DNA of 59,544 bases from Funiculus sociatus GB2-C1 (GTDB taxonomy: Bacteria; Cyanobacteriota; Cyanobacteriia; Cyanobacteriales; FACHB-T130): assembly GCF_039962115.1 (NCBI RefSeq), contig NZ_JAMPKJ010000038.1, positions 1-59,544 of the forward strand, read 5' to 3'. Position numbers and translations under genes: made by a program. The notes beneath the pieces were generated by a model. It was not told the origin of the DNA. It searched no databases and worked only from the letters and a program-made list of their open reading frames with translations. Shown here piece by piece: positions 1-8,128 of this stretch (position 1 is the stretch's first letter; the number at the start of each line of letters is the position of its first letter).

Positions 1-112
1 TATTAGCGCTGTGGAACCACACCGACTCCATCCCGAACTCGGAGGTGAAACGCGGCTGCGGCGAAGATACTTGGTGGGTGACTGCCTGGGAAAATAGCTC
101 AGTGCCAGGTTA
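1..112 (+). rRNA. rrf: 5S ribosomal RNA, 5' end cut by window edge
   Basis: The sequence carries the conserved 5S core: GGAACCACACCGACTCC, then CATCCCGAACTCGG, GTGAAACG, and the closing GTGCCAGGT near 101-110. The closing strand would pair with a CCTGGTG-type start that lies just outside the window, so roughly 8-10 bases are missing. This is the last gene of an rRNA operon whose 16S and 23S genes would lie to the left. A strong terminator follows directly. Confidence 0.93.
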
Positions 113-124
113 TATTTTCAACAT

Positions 125-153
125 AAAGGGTCGCTCCTAGGAGCGACCCTTTT
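125..153 (+). terminator. Rho-independent terminator of the rRNA operon
   Basis: AAGGGTCGCTCC and GGAGCGACCCTT form a 12-bp perfect stem with only TA between the arms, followed by TTT. It lies 13 bases past the 5S end, as expected for the end of an rRNA operon. Confidence 0.9.
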
Positions 154-299
154 ATCATATTATTGAGCTTATGCACGCTGCTATCGCTGCTATATATTTT
201 GTGGTGTCAGGTGTCACCTCCTGTCGCACTCTGGCAGTAGCAAGCTGGCTTGGTTAGTAAATGCTATTTTGGCTCTAATAGATAGCTGGGGTATGGGAT

Positions 300-2126
300 A
301 TGGCAAATCACTCTTGCGTGGCAATTGGCATTAATCAATATCAGTTTTTTCAACCCCTTAGCTATGCCCAAGCCGATGCACAGGCGCTGTGGCAGTTTTT
401 GCTTGAGGAAGCTGGATGGTCACCAGACCAGTGTTTGCTGTTAACCGATACCTCGCCGCCGATTGGCGATCGCTCAGCGTATCCTACGAGGGAAAACTTG
501 CTGGACTGGATTGATGAATGGTGCCAAAGTCCAATAAGTGCTGATGATTCGCTTTGGTTGTTTTTCAGTGGCTATGGTGTAACGCTGGATGGAGAGGATT
601 ACTTGATGCCTAGTGAGGGTAATCCAGCGGAAATTGCTGAAACTGGAATATCCGTGCGATCGCTTTTTGCCTCTCTCAAAGAGTCCCGGTCTGAAAATAT
701 CTTGGTGTTGCTAGATATGAATCGCTCTCAAGGCGGTCAATCTGGTGCTAATGTGGGGACGCAGACTGTGGAATTGGCTAAAGAGATGGGCATTGCCACA
801 GTGCTTTCCTGCCAACTTGACCAGTTTTCGCACGAAACTTCCTCTCTGGGTCACGGATTGTTTACAGCAGTGCTGCTGGAAGGACTGCGCTCTAGCCAAG
901 GCAAGACATTCGAGAGCCTGGTAAGTTATCTGCGATCGCGTCTGCCAGAGTTGAGCCAACACCACTGGAAACCCGTTCAGTCACCCTTGATTGTGATGCC
1001 CTCCTTGGCTAGTCACCATCAGCTACCAACCCTGCCAGAACATGTTAGGAATTGGAATGGAGCAATAGCTTCTGATACGGTTCCAGCAGCTATTTATAAC
1101 TCTGGTAGAGATAACGTCAAAGACAAAATAACTCGTCAGGAGGCTGCTCCTGATCGGGCAAGTTACAATAACGCACCAACGGCAGCCTCCTTTAGGAAGA
1201 TGCCGAGTTCTACACCACCAGAAACAAACTTAAGCCGCGCTGCTCTTGTCCCCGTCACAGGTGGAAACACTACAGAGGTAGCAGATGAGACCCCAGGTTG
1301 GCTAAGTTGGCTTTTATTGGGCGGCGGTGCTGCACTGCTAGTGGCATTGATAGGGGGAGTGGTTCTCCGTAACCAAGCAGCATTTATGGGTCAGCAGGCA
1401 CTGCTGACGCCAACAGATACCAATACTGTGGGTTCCATACCTCAAACTGTGAAGTTACAGTCGGCTCCTTATGGTTCTGAATCGCAGACTAAAACAGTAA
1501 GTCAAGAAACTCAACAACAGGCTAATCAAGCGGTGTTGGACAAGGCAAGAACTTTGATTGTACCGAATCAAGCTTCTCAGTTTAGTCAGGCGATCGCAGT
1601 TGCCCAACAAATTAAACCGGACGAACCGCTATACCAACAAGCGCAGGATGACATAGCACGCTGGAGTGGGGTAATTCTAGATTTAGCTGAGGGACGGGCA
1701 AAACAGGGGCAGTTTGATAAAGCGATCACTACGGCGCAACTGGTTCCCCAAGATAATCAGTCGATTTACAATCAGACTCAGCAAGCGATGGCTTCCTGGC
1801 GGGAAAAGGCACAGGTGCAGCGGACGAACAACATAATCATCCAGGGAGCTAAAGGATTGATTAAGCCCGGACAGGCTTCTTCTTACAATCTTGCCATCCG
1901 CGCCGCCCGCAAAGTACCGCCGAATCAGCCTGGCTTTGCTGAAGCTCAGCAGTTAATTTCCCAGTGGAGTCAAACAATTTATCAAACAGCTCAGTCTCGC
2001 GCATCTCAGGGTAGGCTTGATGATGCTATTCAGACGGCGGCCTTAGTTCCGGAAAATACACCAGCTTATACGCCAGCTCAAAAGGCAATTGTGCAGTGGA
2101 AAAAGAAGGCAGCCGGAACAAAGTAA
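300..2126 (+). CDS. Membrane-anchored pseudo-orthocaspase (caspase-like, catalytic dyad lost)
   Basis: Residues 1-230 have the caspase p20 fold (peptidase C14 type): the MANHSCVAIGINQY start, the strand before the first catalytic site (LWLFFSGYGV, about 86-94) and the strand before the second (ILVLLDMNRSQGG, about 134-146). Active family members have SGHG and D-x-C; here the His is Tyr92 and the Cys is Asn141, so the dyad is Y/N and peptidase activity is unlikely. A transmembrane helix lies at about 333-357 (WLSWLLLGGGAALLVALIGG). The C-terminus has two copies of a roughly 95-residue helical TPR-like repeat (pattern: I-P-x-QAS, A-I-x-A, then a Trp near the unit end). Pseudo-orthocaspases with Y/S or Y/N dyads are known from cyanobacteria. 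The C-terminal part is probably extracytoplasmic or a scaffold (inference). Confidence 0.85.
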   Translation: MANHSCVAIGINQYQFFQPLSYAQADAQALWQFLLEEAGWSPDQCLLLTDTSPPIGDRSAYPTRENLLDWIDEWCQSPISADDSLWLFFSGYGVTLDGEDYLMPSEGNPAEIAETGISVRSLFASLKESRSENILVLLDMNRSQGGQSGANVGTQTVELAKEMGIATVLSCQLDQFSHETSSLGHGLFTAVLLEGLRSSQGKTFESLVSYLRSRLPELSQHHWKPVQSPLIVMPSLASHHQLPTLPEHVRNWNGAIASDTVPAAIYNSGRDNVKDKITRQEAAPDRASYNNAPTAASFRKMPSSTPPETNLSRAALVPVTGGNTTEVADETPGWLSWLLLGGGAALLVALIGGVVLRNQAAFMGQQALLTPTDTNTVGSIPQTVKLQSAPYGSESQTKTVSQETQQQANQAVLDKARTLIVPNQASQFSQAIAVAQQIKPDEPLYQQAQDDIARWSGVILDLAEGRAKQGQFDKAITTAQLVPQDNQSIYNQTQQAMASWREKAQVQRTNNIIIQGAKGLIKPGQASSYNLAIRAARKVPPNQPGFAEAQQLISQWSQTIYQTAQSRASQGRLDDAIQTAALVPENTPAYTPAQKAIVQWKKKAAGTK

Positions 2127-2132
2127 AAGCCT

Positions 2133-3218
2133 TTACCATCCTTGCATTGCCACTAAATCAATACAAAGTTGATTGATAGGCTCTCTATCTACACTTCTCG
2201 GTAGGCTAGATTTAGCGTAAGCTTCATCGAGTCCTTTGTAGAGGGCATTAGCGATCGCCATCACTTCTTCATAGCTAAATTCGCCACTTTTAATAGCCAG
2301 CAATTCCTGTACATCACCTGTCTCTCGGCGATCCACGATCAATTTTTGTGTCTCTAAAATTTCGATTCCTGTTCTTAATAATCGGATAGCCTGCATAGCA
2401 AATTTAGAGTCATACCCTACTTTCGCTTCCATTACTGCTCGTTATGGATTACGATTTTTCTTCTATTGTTGATAGTTTTCATACTCTCTACGGCATTCTG
2501 ATACTGCTGGCTTTTTTGCAATAGTTTAATAAAATCTGGCGAACTATTGCTAAGTTGGCGCGTATATTCTAACGTTTCTTCTGGTAACGTGTATTGCTTC
2601 AATATTCCCTTGAAATCAATATACCGCAGTCAGTAAATTATAAAGCTGCTGCGCTTCTTCTAAAAACTGAATCCTATCTCTAATCAACAGGTATAAATAT
2701 TCTAAAAAGGAATTAATTTCCCCCACACTTAGCGGTTGATTTCGCTCCAATTCAAAATCTTCTGGCTCAGGTTTTCTTGTAGGTGGTTCCAGTAACCAGC
2801 GGCGGTGAGACTCTAATTTTTTGATTTGGGCATAACCGTATCCTGCATATGTATGTTTCACGTTTTTCGAGAGGAACATCTGCTTATACTCTTTCAATAT
2901 TTTGCCGATTTGAGTTATATGAACGTAGTCTTTAAACCACAAAAGCTCTAGAATATTGGGGTTGTTGTCAGCAGATAGTTCTAAAAACTTTTTTAGCTCA
3001 TAAATGCTAGTATCTTTGGTAAGATACGTAAAATTTCCTGGTTCTTCTGCCCAACCTTTGTCCTTTTGTTCTATTTGCGAAAAGCCCAAATAATACGGTT
3101 TGGTGGCGATAAAAATGCCGCGATAGTCATAATCAGAGGTTTCAGTTGATAATCCGTAACCTCTGGAACCAGTTAAGGCAATAATAATAGTTCTATTTTC
3201 AACTTCTTGACGATTCAT
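2133..3218 (-). pseudogene. Broken RlaP-like nucleotidyltransferase (DNA polymerase beta superfamily)
   Basis: The gene reads right to left in three pieces. Piece 1 (3218-2616, 200 residues) has the nucleotidyltransferase signature ALTGSRGYGLSTETSDYDYRG (G-S near residue 17, then D-x-D), typical of the RlaP/COG3541 family. It ends at TGA 2618-2616. From about 2633 the reading continues in another frame (LRYIDFKGILKQYTLPEETLEY...) as far as a TAA at 2434-2432. Piece 3 (2432-2133, 99 residues), starting at an ATG overlapping that TAA, carries the family's C-terminal part (GYDSKFAMQAIRLLRTG). Pieces 1 and 3 share a frame, so two compensating frameshifts, or two sequencing errors, would explain it. 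Joined, the pieces give about 360 residues, a normal length. Programmed frameshifting is less likely. Confidence 0.75.
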
Positions 3219-3278
3219 AGATTAATTACCCCTGGCTGATTGTTAGTAATTATTGGAGACATCTTGTATGCGCTACGC

Positions 3279-4391
3279 CTAGTAAGGAAAATTGGTCGTG
3301 GTTGCATTGGTTTTGAGCAGGGATTGCGATCGCGCTAACCTGTTGAGCGTCGCTTCCATCACAGCTGTAGTTTGACCGGAAACAGTAAACACCAGCGCCT
3401 CGCGGTAGACTCGCTGCGCTGCATGGCGGCTGTAGTTTGCAGCACCACTGGAAACGGTTACAGCAGCATGGGCGCATCGCACTGCTATGTCAATTGCCCA
3501 AACTCGAATTTGCAAACGTTCTGTAAAAGGCTCAGGGGGATGCCTGATAGCAGTTCTACAGTCGTTAAGTTCCCGATCGAGGGCTGCTAAAGCTTCGGTA
3601 ATAAAGGCATTTTGCTTGGATTGGGAGGCACTTTCCAAGATATCAAGGCCTGCTCTGGCGCATCCCAAAGCAAAAAATCCCTGGTAGAGGACATTCTTTT
3701 TGTCGTTTTCGTGTATCCAACCCGCAGGCTTGACAGAAACGATATGCGATCGCATCAAAAACCAACTTTTTAACGTTGCGGTGACAGTGTTGGTTGAAGT
3801 CATTGCTGCTAGTTCCATTGGCTTACTGAATGTTATTGAACCTCCAGATTCCTGATACATTTCCGCAAAAGGCAAAACGCCGAATACAGCACCACCATCG
3901 GGGAGTGTTGCAGCAACAATAAACTCTTGAAATAAATTCCAACCTGTTACCCAAGGCACTTGTCCATCTAACAGATATCCCCCTTCGACTTGCAAAGCTT
4001 TCACAGTTGCTTCGCCCTGACGACGCAGTTGCGAGAATCCGACACCCACTAGAATCTCACCGTTGCTCATGCGGGGAAGATACTCTTGTTTTAGGGAAGA
4101 GTTTTCACTGGCGACGAACATCCCAGCAGCACTTTGATGTTGAGTTTGTAAGAACGCCAAAGCCCCAGAATATCTTGCTACTAGCTCTTGGAAAGTCCGA
4201 AAAGTCTCTTCACTAATTTCCGCACCTCCCCACTGTTCGGGAACTCGCAACGCCAATAAGGAACGTTCGCCGAGTCCTTTTAATGCCTCTCGTAGTGCTT
4301 CCGGGTTGCTATCAATTTCTGCGGCTAATGGTGCAACTGATTTGTGCAGGTAAAACTCAGCAATGTCTAGAAGGTGTGGCTGTTTATCCAT
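3279..4391 (-). CDS. Acyl-CoA dehydrogenase family protein
   Basis: 370 residues with the acyl-CoA dehydrogenase layout: an N-terminal helical domain (LLALRVPEQWGGAEIS, about 44-59; the family's 'P-E-x-x-G-G' stretch), a central beta domain (GVGFSQLRRQG and a WVTGW motif near 147) and a C-terminal four-helix region. The family is FAD-dependent and oxidises acyl thioesters. I cannot locate the catalytic Glu with confidence, so the substrate, or even activity, is open. It is transcribed in the same direction as the MazG-like gene just upstream (21-bp gap). Confidence 0.8.
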   Translation of the reverse strand: MDKQPHLLDIAEFYLHKSVAPLAAEIDSNPEALREALKGLGERSLLALRVPEQWGGAEISEETFRTFQELVARYSGALAFLQTQHQSAAGMFVASENSSLKQEYLPRMSNGEILVGVGFSQLRRQGEATVKALQVEGGYLLDGQVPWVTGWNLFQEFIVAATLPDGGAVFGVLPFAEMYQESGGSITFSKPMELAAMTSTNTVTATLKSWFLMRSHIVSVKPAGWIHENDKKNVLYQGFFALGCARAGLDILESASQSKQNAFITEALAALDRELNDCRTAIRHPPEPFTERLQIRVWAIDIAVRCAHAAVTVSSGAANYSRHAAQRVYREALVFTVSGQTTAVMEATLNRLARSQSLLKTNATTTNFPY

Positions 4392-4412
4392 GCTTATAAG
4401 TTAGCAATGTGC

Positions 4413-4733
4413 CTACTTCGTCCACAATAATCTCAGGCGACTTTTAAAGCCACCACGTTCGGCGCGTCGTCTTTCTTGTTCTGCAATAATTGAAGAAGTA
4501 TTTATCTGATATTCTGTACATAATGTATCAATGACTTCGTAGAGATCAGCTAGTTCTTTCACTAAGTCTTGAGGAGTGGCAATAGCTGCTTCTTGCGCTT
4601 CTTCGATAAGTTTATTTCGTAAAGCCTGAAGGTACTCTGTCTGTGACATCACCTCGACTTCGCACTGCTTCCCTGCTTGGTGGATAATTTCGGGAATACG
4701 GTCTCGCACTAGCTTATTGTACTCTTGACGCAT
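4413..4733 (-). CDS. MazG-like nucleoside triphosphate pyrophosphohydrolase
   Basis: 106 residues starting MRQEYNKLVRDRIPEII, the classic start of the 'phosphoribosyl-ATP pyrophosphohydrolase-like' all-alpha NTP-PPase group. The metal-binding helix pair is visible: EEAQEA (about 44-49) and KELADLYEVIDTL (about 59-71), giving the E-x-x-E...E-x-x-D arrangement. Such small enzymes hydrolyse non-canonical NTPs to NMP and pyrophosphate. Its ATG is only 8 bases from the ATG of the divergent gene on the other strand. It probably heads a transcript with the acyl-CoA dehydrogenase gene. Confidence 0.8.
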   Translation of the reverse strand: MRQEYNKLVRDRIPEIIHQAGKQCEVEVMSQTEYLQALRNKLIEEAQEAAIATPQDLVKELADLYEVIDTLCTEYQINTSSIIAEQERRRAERGGFKSRLRLLWTK

Positions 4734-4741
4734 ACAGGGTA

Positions 4742-5329
4742 ATGATAATTATGAAAAAAATCTTACTAGGAAAATATCTTACTCTAGATTATTTTTGCAC
4801 TTGTACTCAGACTTATCAAAAATACGCCACGCAAATCAATCCTTTCCCTCAAAATAGTGAACAAACGCTTCCTGCACTGCAAAAATTAAATGAATTTATT
4901 TTAAATCCGATTATTGATTTTTTCGGTATTGATAATTTTCAGTTAACGTATGGTTTTTGCTCTAAAAATTTGAAAAAATATCTAGAAAGCAAAGATCCAG
5001 TTACAGGTCTGAAAAATGGGCGTGTTGCTCCTGAACTAGATCAGCACATGGCGCATGAAGTGAATAACAATGGTAAATATTATTGTAAACGGCCGGGTGC
5101 TGCTTGTGACTTTTTTATTTTGGGTTCACCTAGTAATGAAGTAGTAGATTGGATAGTCAGCGAAAAATTACCGTTTGATTCTTTATACTTTTATGGAGTA
5201 GATAGACCAATTCATATCAGTTATGGTTCTCAACACAAGAGAGACATAAGGACGTTCACGCCATCGGGACAACCGACACAAAAGGGAATTGAACATTGGG
5301 TTAAGGTAGCTAAGGAATTGCAAGGATAG
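4742..5329 (+). CDS. Hypothetical protein with a possible M15 (D-Ala-D-Ala peptidase/Hedgehog) fold
   Basis: 195 residues, no confident family. The pattern resembles zinc ligands of the M15 peptidase fold: QHMAHEV (about 102-108), PGAACDFF (about 118-125, cf. G-x-A-x-D) and a terminal PIHISYG (cf. V-H-I-S). The first half, LQKLNEFILNPIIDFFG followed by QLTYGFCSKN, matches the 'helix then SGYRSxxxN' layout of M15A proteins. There is no signal peptide, so it is not an obvious cell-wall enzyme. Two starts are possible (4742, or 4751 giving MKKILLGK). Function unknown. Confidence 0.6.
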   Translation: MIIMKKILLGKYLTLDYFCTCTQTYQKYATQINPFPQNSEQTLPALQKLNEFILNPIIDFFGIDNFQLTYGFCSKNLKKYLESKDPVTGLKNGRVAPELDQHMAHEVNNNGKYYCKRPGAACDFFILGSPSNEVVDWIVSEKLPFDSLYFYGVDRPIHISYGSQHKRDIRTFTPSGQPTQKGIEHWVKVAKELQG

Positions 5330-5400
5330 CTTAAGAATCGTATAGAAATAAATGCTTGAGGAGAGGCCCCTGCTTCGCGTTTCTAATTCGTAAAGTTGAT

Positions 5401-5430
5401 GACATATAACCTAGTTATGGGTTATACGTC
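5401..5430. repeat. Hairpin between convergent genes
   Basis: GACATATAACC and GGTTATACGTC pair over 11 bases (one G-U) around an 8-base loop. It lies 72 bases after the M15-like gene and before the convergent methyltransferase gene. There is no T-run, so a terminator role is uncertain. Confidence 0.5.
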
Positions 5431-5519
5431 ACTCCATAAATGGAGGCGGTCGTCTTCAGAAAGACATTCCCAGGCAGTAGGTTCCCAACCCCCTTACCTA
5501 AAAAGAACTACGAGAAAAT

Positions 5520-7928
5520 TTACTCCCCTCCCCTTGTAGGTGTTGGGTTGGGGGAGAGGTCAGATTGGATTAAATCTAAGATAGAACCGCTATAATTGGC
5601 TTTTGTCTTTTGTCTTTTTTTACGATAAGATTGTACTAATTTTATCTGATAGGGATCGGCATCTTTGCGCCAATAAAGACGATAATTCTTAATTTCCGCA
5701 CAGTTTTTTTCTAGAATATGCTGCCAACCTTTAAGATTTTTAATCGCACTAGGATCGTCTAAAAGTCCCCAATTTTCTTCTTGCTGAGTAAGCCTGACAA
5801 ATTTTTTGTAGTTTGGATAGTCGGGAGTGACTAAACTTTCTTTTCGGTGCAGAATTGGAGGGTCGTTGATTTTTTTATAATTCTTATGTCTGACGCTTAA
5901 ATCTCTGAGATCAATCTGCATACTGGTGTGCAGAATTGGATGAGGTTCGGCGTCAAATTCCGGGTAAAATAAGTAAGATATTTTTGGTTGGTTGGTGTAA
6001 AACTTGATTAAGGTGGCTCCATCTAATCGGCCGATTGTGCGATTGGCGCAGCCTTCGTAGAGGCGCAACAAAGGGTCAAGTTCCGAAAAAGCTGATATGT
6101 GAACTAGAAAGGAACTGGGAAAAAGGGGAGCGTGTTTAAACCCGGTGGTACAGCCAACGGCGCTTTGTTGGCAACAGTTAGCAATTACACCAGGGTCGCC
6201 TAAACTAAATAGCATTTCTTCAGCCATTTCCCAAGCTTCTTCGTAGGTGTCAAATAAACCTTTTATGTCATTTCGGATTTCTGATGTAATGTGTTTGGAT
6301 TTGTGCGATCGCGCAAATTTACTGAGTGCAAGATAAACTAGAAGGTCGAGGCGGCGTTTATGCGCGATTGCATCCCACTCTTTTTGGTCGGTAGCTTGTA
6401 AAATTACCTGAAATGCACGACGAAAATTACCAAATTCTGCCCTCAAATCTTCTAACTCTGCTACTTCACTTTTTACTGGCAAACGGCCGCGTTCAGTTAC
6501 AAAAGTCATTAGCGGCGCTAACATTTCCTGGTAATCTTCAAATCGCTTGATGTTGGCGCGAACTCTGGGAGTAGTAGCGCGGGAACGAAAGCGCGAAGCG
6601 CGGTATGTTTCGGCAAGGCTTTCATCTCGAAAAACAAAGTAAATTCCCAGCGCAACTGGCACCGAATCGACACTAAGAACCTGGTCAATATAAGTTTTAA
6701 GTTCTTCCTGTTGGTAGTATTTCTGAAAAGTATGGCGGCGAGTTATCACTCCATCGCCATAAGCAACTTGTCCCGTTTCTCTATCATCAATTAAAACAAG
6801 TGCGGCAACAATTAAAACTTTTCCTGTTAGTTCCCACGCTTTTATTAACGCTTCTCGACGCTCATCTGTGCGTTCAATTACATTGATTACATAGCCGATA
6901 TTGACGATATCTGCTGGGGTAAGAGGAGTATCAGGAGAATAATAAGGGTCCCAACCTGCGCTGATGTAGCCTTTTTCTGAGATGTACGTGATATCGCTAC
7001 CATGACCACAACCATAATCAAAAAAAGTTGTATCTTGATTAAATAAGTCAGCTTCCATTGCGAGACGCACCGGACGGGAAATATTTTTGCGGATAATTGC
7101 GGCTTTGTGGCGTTCTATTTTTGGCAGTTGAAAGGGCGATATTGGCGCTAGGCGAATAATTTGATGTCCCTGAATTTCGACCCCATAATTTTCTAAACAT
7201 TGCAACCAACCCCGAAGAGTTCCAATCGAAGAAGTTTTGTTTAAAAGCCGCAATTCTTCTTCCTGGCGGGTGAGGTTAGCGAATTCTTGGTAGTGGGGAT
7301 AGTCTGGGGTAACGAAGGTTTCTTTACGGTGGAGAATGGGAGGATTATCGCTGGTGCTGTAGTCGCGATCGCTTATACTCCTATTTTGGATGTCAACCTG
7401 GATGCTGGCGTGTAAGGCGGGATGGGCATCAGTATCAAATTCAGGGTAGAACAGGTAAGATATTTTAGTCGGCTGCTCTATGTTGAACTTGATAATGTTA
7501 GCGCCATCAATACGATTAAAAGTACGCCTTGCATAGCCTTCGGAGAGTCTCAGCAGTGGATGAAGGTGCGAAAGTGCTGATACATGAACGTAGAGCGCTC
7601 CGGGCAAGAGTTTACCAATTTCACTGACTTGGCAACAGTAAGCAATGATACTGGATGCGATCGCATCCAACAAAATTTCAGCAGCAGTCTCTCCAACTTG
7701 CTCGTAATTGTCGCGCAAGGCATTAAGATCAGTTTCGACAGCGGCGGCGATGTTTTCGAGTTGGAAGCGATCGCTAAAATTGTGAAGGGCGAGGTAAATG
7801 AGGATGTATTCGCGCCAATGTGCTTGAGTCAAGCATAGAAACAGCAACGCATCCCACTTTTCAACAACTTTATTTCTCATGCTCTCACCATTTCCCCGAA
7901 AAACATGATACATACACTGTAAAATCAA
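5520..7928 (-). CDS. DNA phosphorothioation-associated methyltransferase-like protein with duplicated flanking domain
   Basis: 802 residues. The centre (about 280-520) has a SAM methyltransferase core: HKAAIIRKNISRPVRLA, then FFDYGCGHGSDITYI (motif I) and SAGWDPYYSP. This matches the family named DNA phosphorothioation-associated putative methyltransferase (TIGR04096 type). It is flanked by two copies of one domain: about 30-270 and about 540-770. Shared landmarks are the paired 'FLVHISAFSELDPLLRLYEG' / 'YVHVSALSHLHPLLRLSEG' segments, KISYLFYPEFD, PPILHRKE and VTPDYP. No dnd genes are present here. The real start may be Met17 (MRNKVVEKWD, 7880). The last residues (SPNPTPTRGGE) are translated from an intergenic repeat. 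The target of methylation is unknown. Confidence 0.82.
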   Translation of the reverse strand: MILQCMYHVFRGNGESMRNKVVEKWDALLFLCLTQAHWREYILIYLALHNFSDRFQLENIAAAVETDLNALRDNYEQVGETAAEILLDAIASSIIAYCCQVSEIGKLLPGALYVHVSALSHLHPLLRLSEGYARRTFNRIDGANIIKFNIEQPTKISYLFYPEFDTDAHPALHASIQVDIQNRSISDRDYSTSDNPPILHRKETFVTPDYPHYQEFANLTRQEEELRLLNKTSSIGTLRGWLQCLENYGVEIQGHQIIRLAPISPFQLPKIERHKAAIIRKNISRPVRLAMEADLFNQDTTFFDYGCGHGSDITYISEKGYISAGWDPYYSPDTPLTPADIVNIGYVINVIERTDERREALIKAWELTGKVLIVAALVLIDDRETGQVAYGDGVITRRHTFQKYYQQEELKTYIDQVLSVDSVPVALGIYFVFRDESLAETYRASRFRSRATTPRVRANIKRFEDYQEMLAPLMTFVTERGRLPVKSEVAELEDLRAEFGNFRRAFQVILQATDQKEWDAIAHKRRLDLLVYLALSKFARSHKSKHITSEIRNDIKGLFDTYEEAWEMAEEMLFSLGDPGVIANCCQQSAVGCTTGFKHAPLFPSSFLVHISAFSELDPLLRLYEGCANRTIGRLDGATLIKFYTNQPKISYLFYPEFDAEPHPILHTSMQIDLRDLSVRHKNYKKINDPPILHRKESLVTPDYPNYKKFVRLTQQEENWGLLDDPSAIKNLKGWQHILEKNCAEIKNYRLYWRKDADPYQIKLVQSYRKKRQKTKANYSGSILDLIQSDLSPNPTPTRGGE
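5523..5558. repeat. Intergenic repeat overlapping a gene's 3' end
   Basis: CTCCCCTCCCC and GGGTTGGGGGAGAG are near-complementary arms of a purine/pyrimidine-rich element of a type common between cyanobacterial genes. It encodes the last residues and stop region of the methyltransferase gene. Confidence 0.5.
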
Positions 7929-8128
7929 TGTGTTAATTAAGACGTTGAAGAATTATTAATTGCTCTTAAATAATCTTTTCAAATCGGAAATACGTAGAAA
8001 AGCTTATCAATTTATACTCCCTTACTTGCTCTCTTTCTCTACCAGTCACAGAGATCCTGATTCAAAGTATAGAATTCCATAAAACAATCAATCAGTATTT
8101 TCTTCCACAATTAGTAAAGAACTTTAAA

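Noticed and set aside
5520-7928. A complete DNA phosphorothioation (dnd) locus
   Set aside because: Only the associated methyltransferase-like gene is present; no dndB, C, D or E homologue lies in the window.
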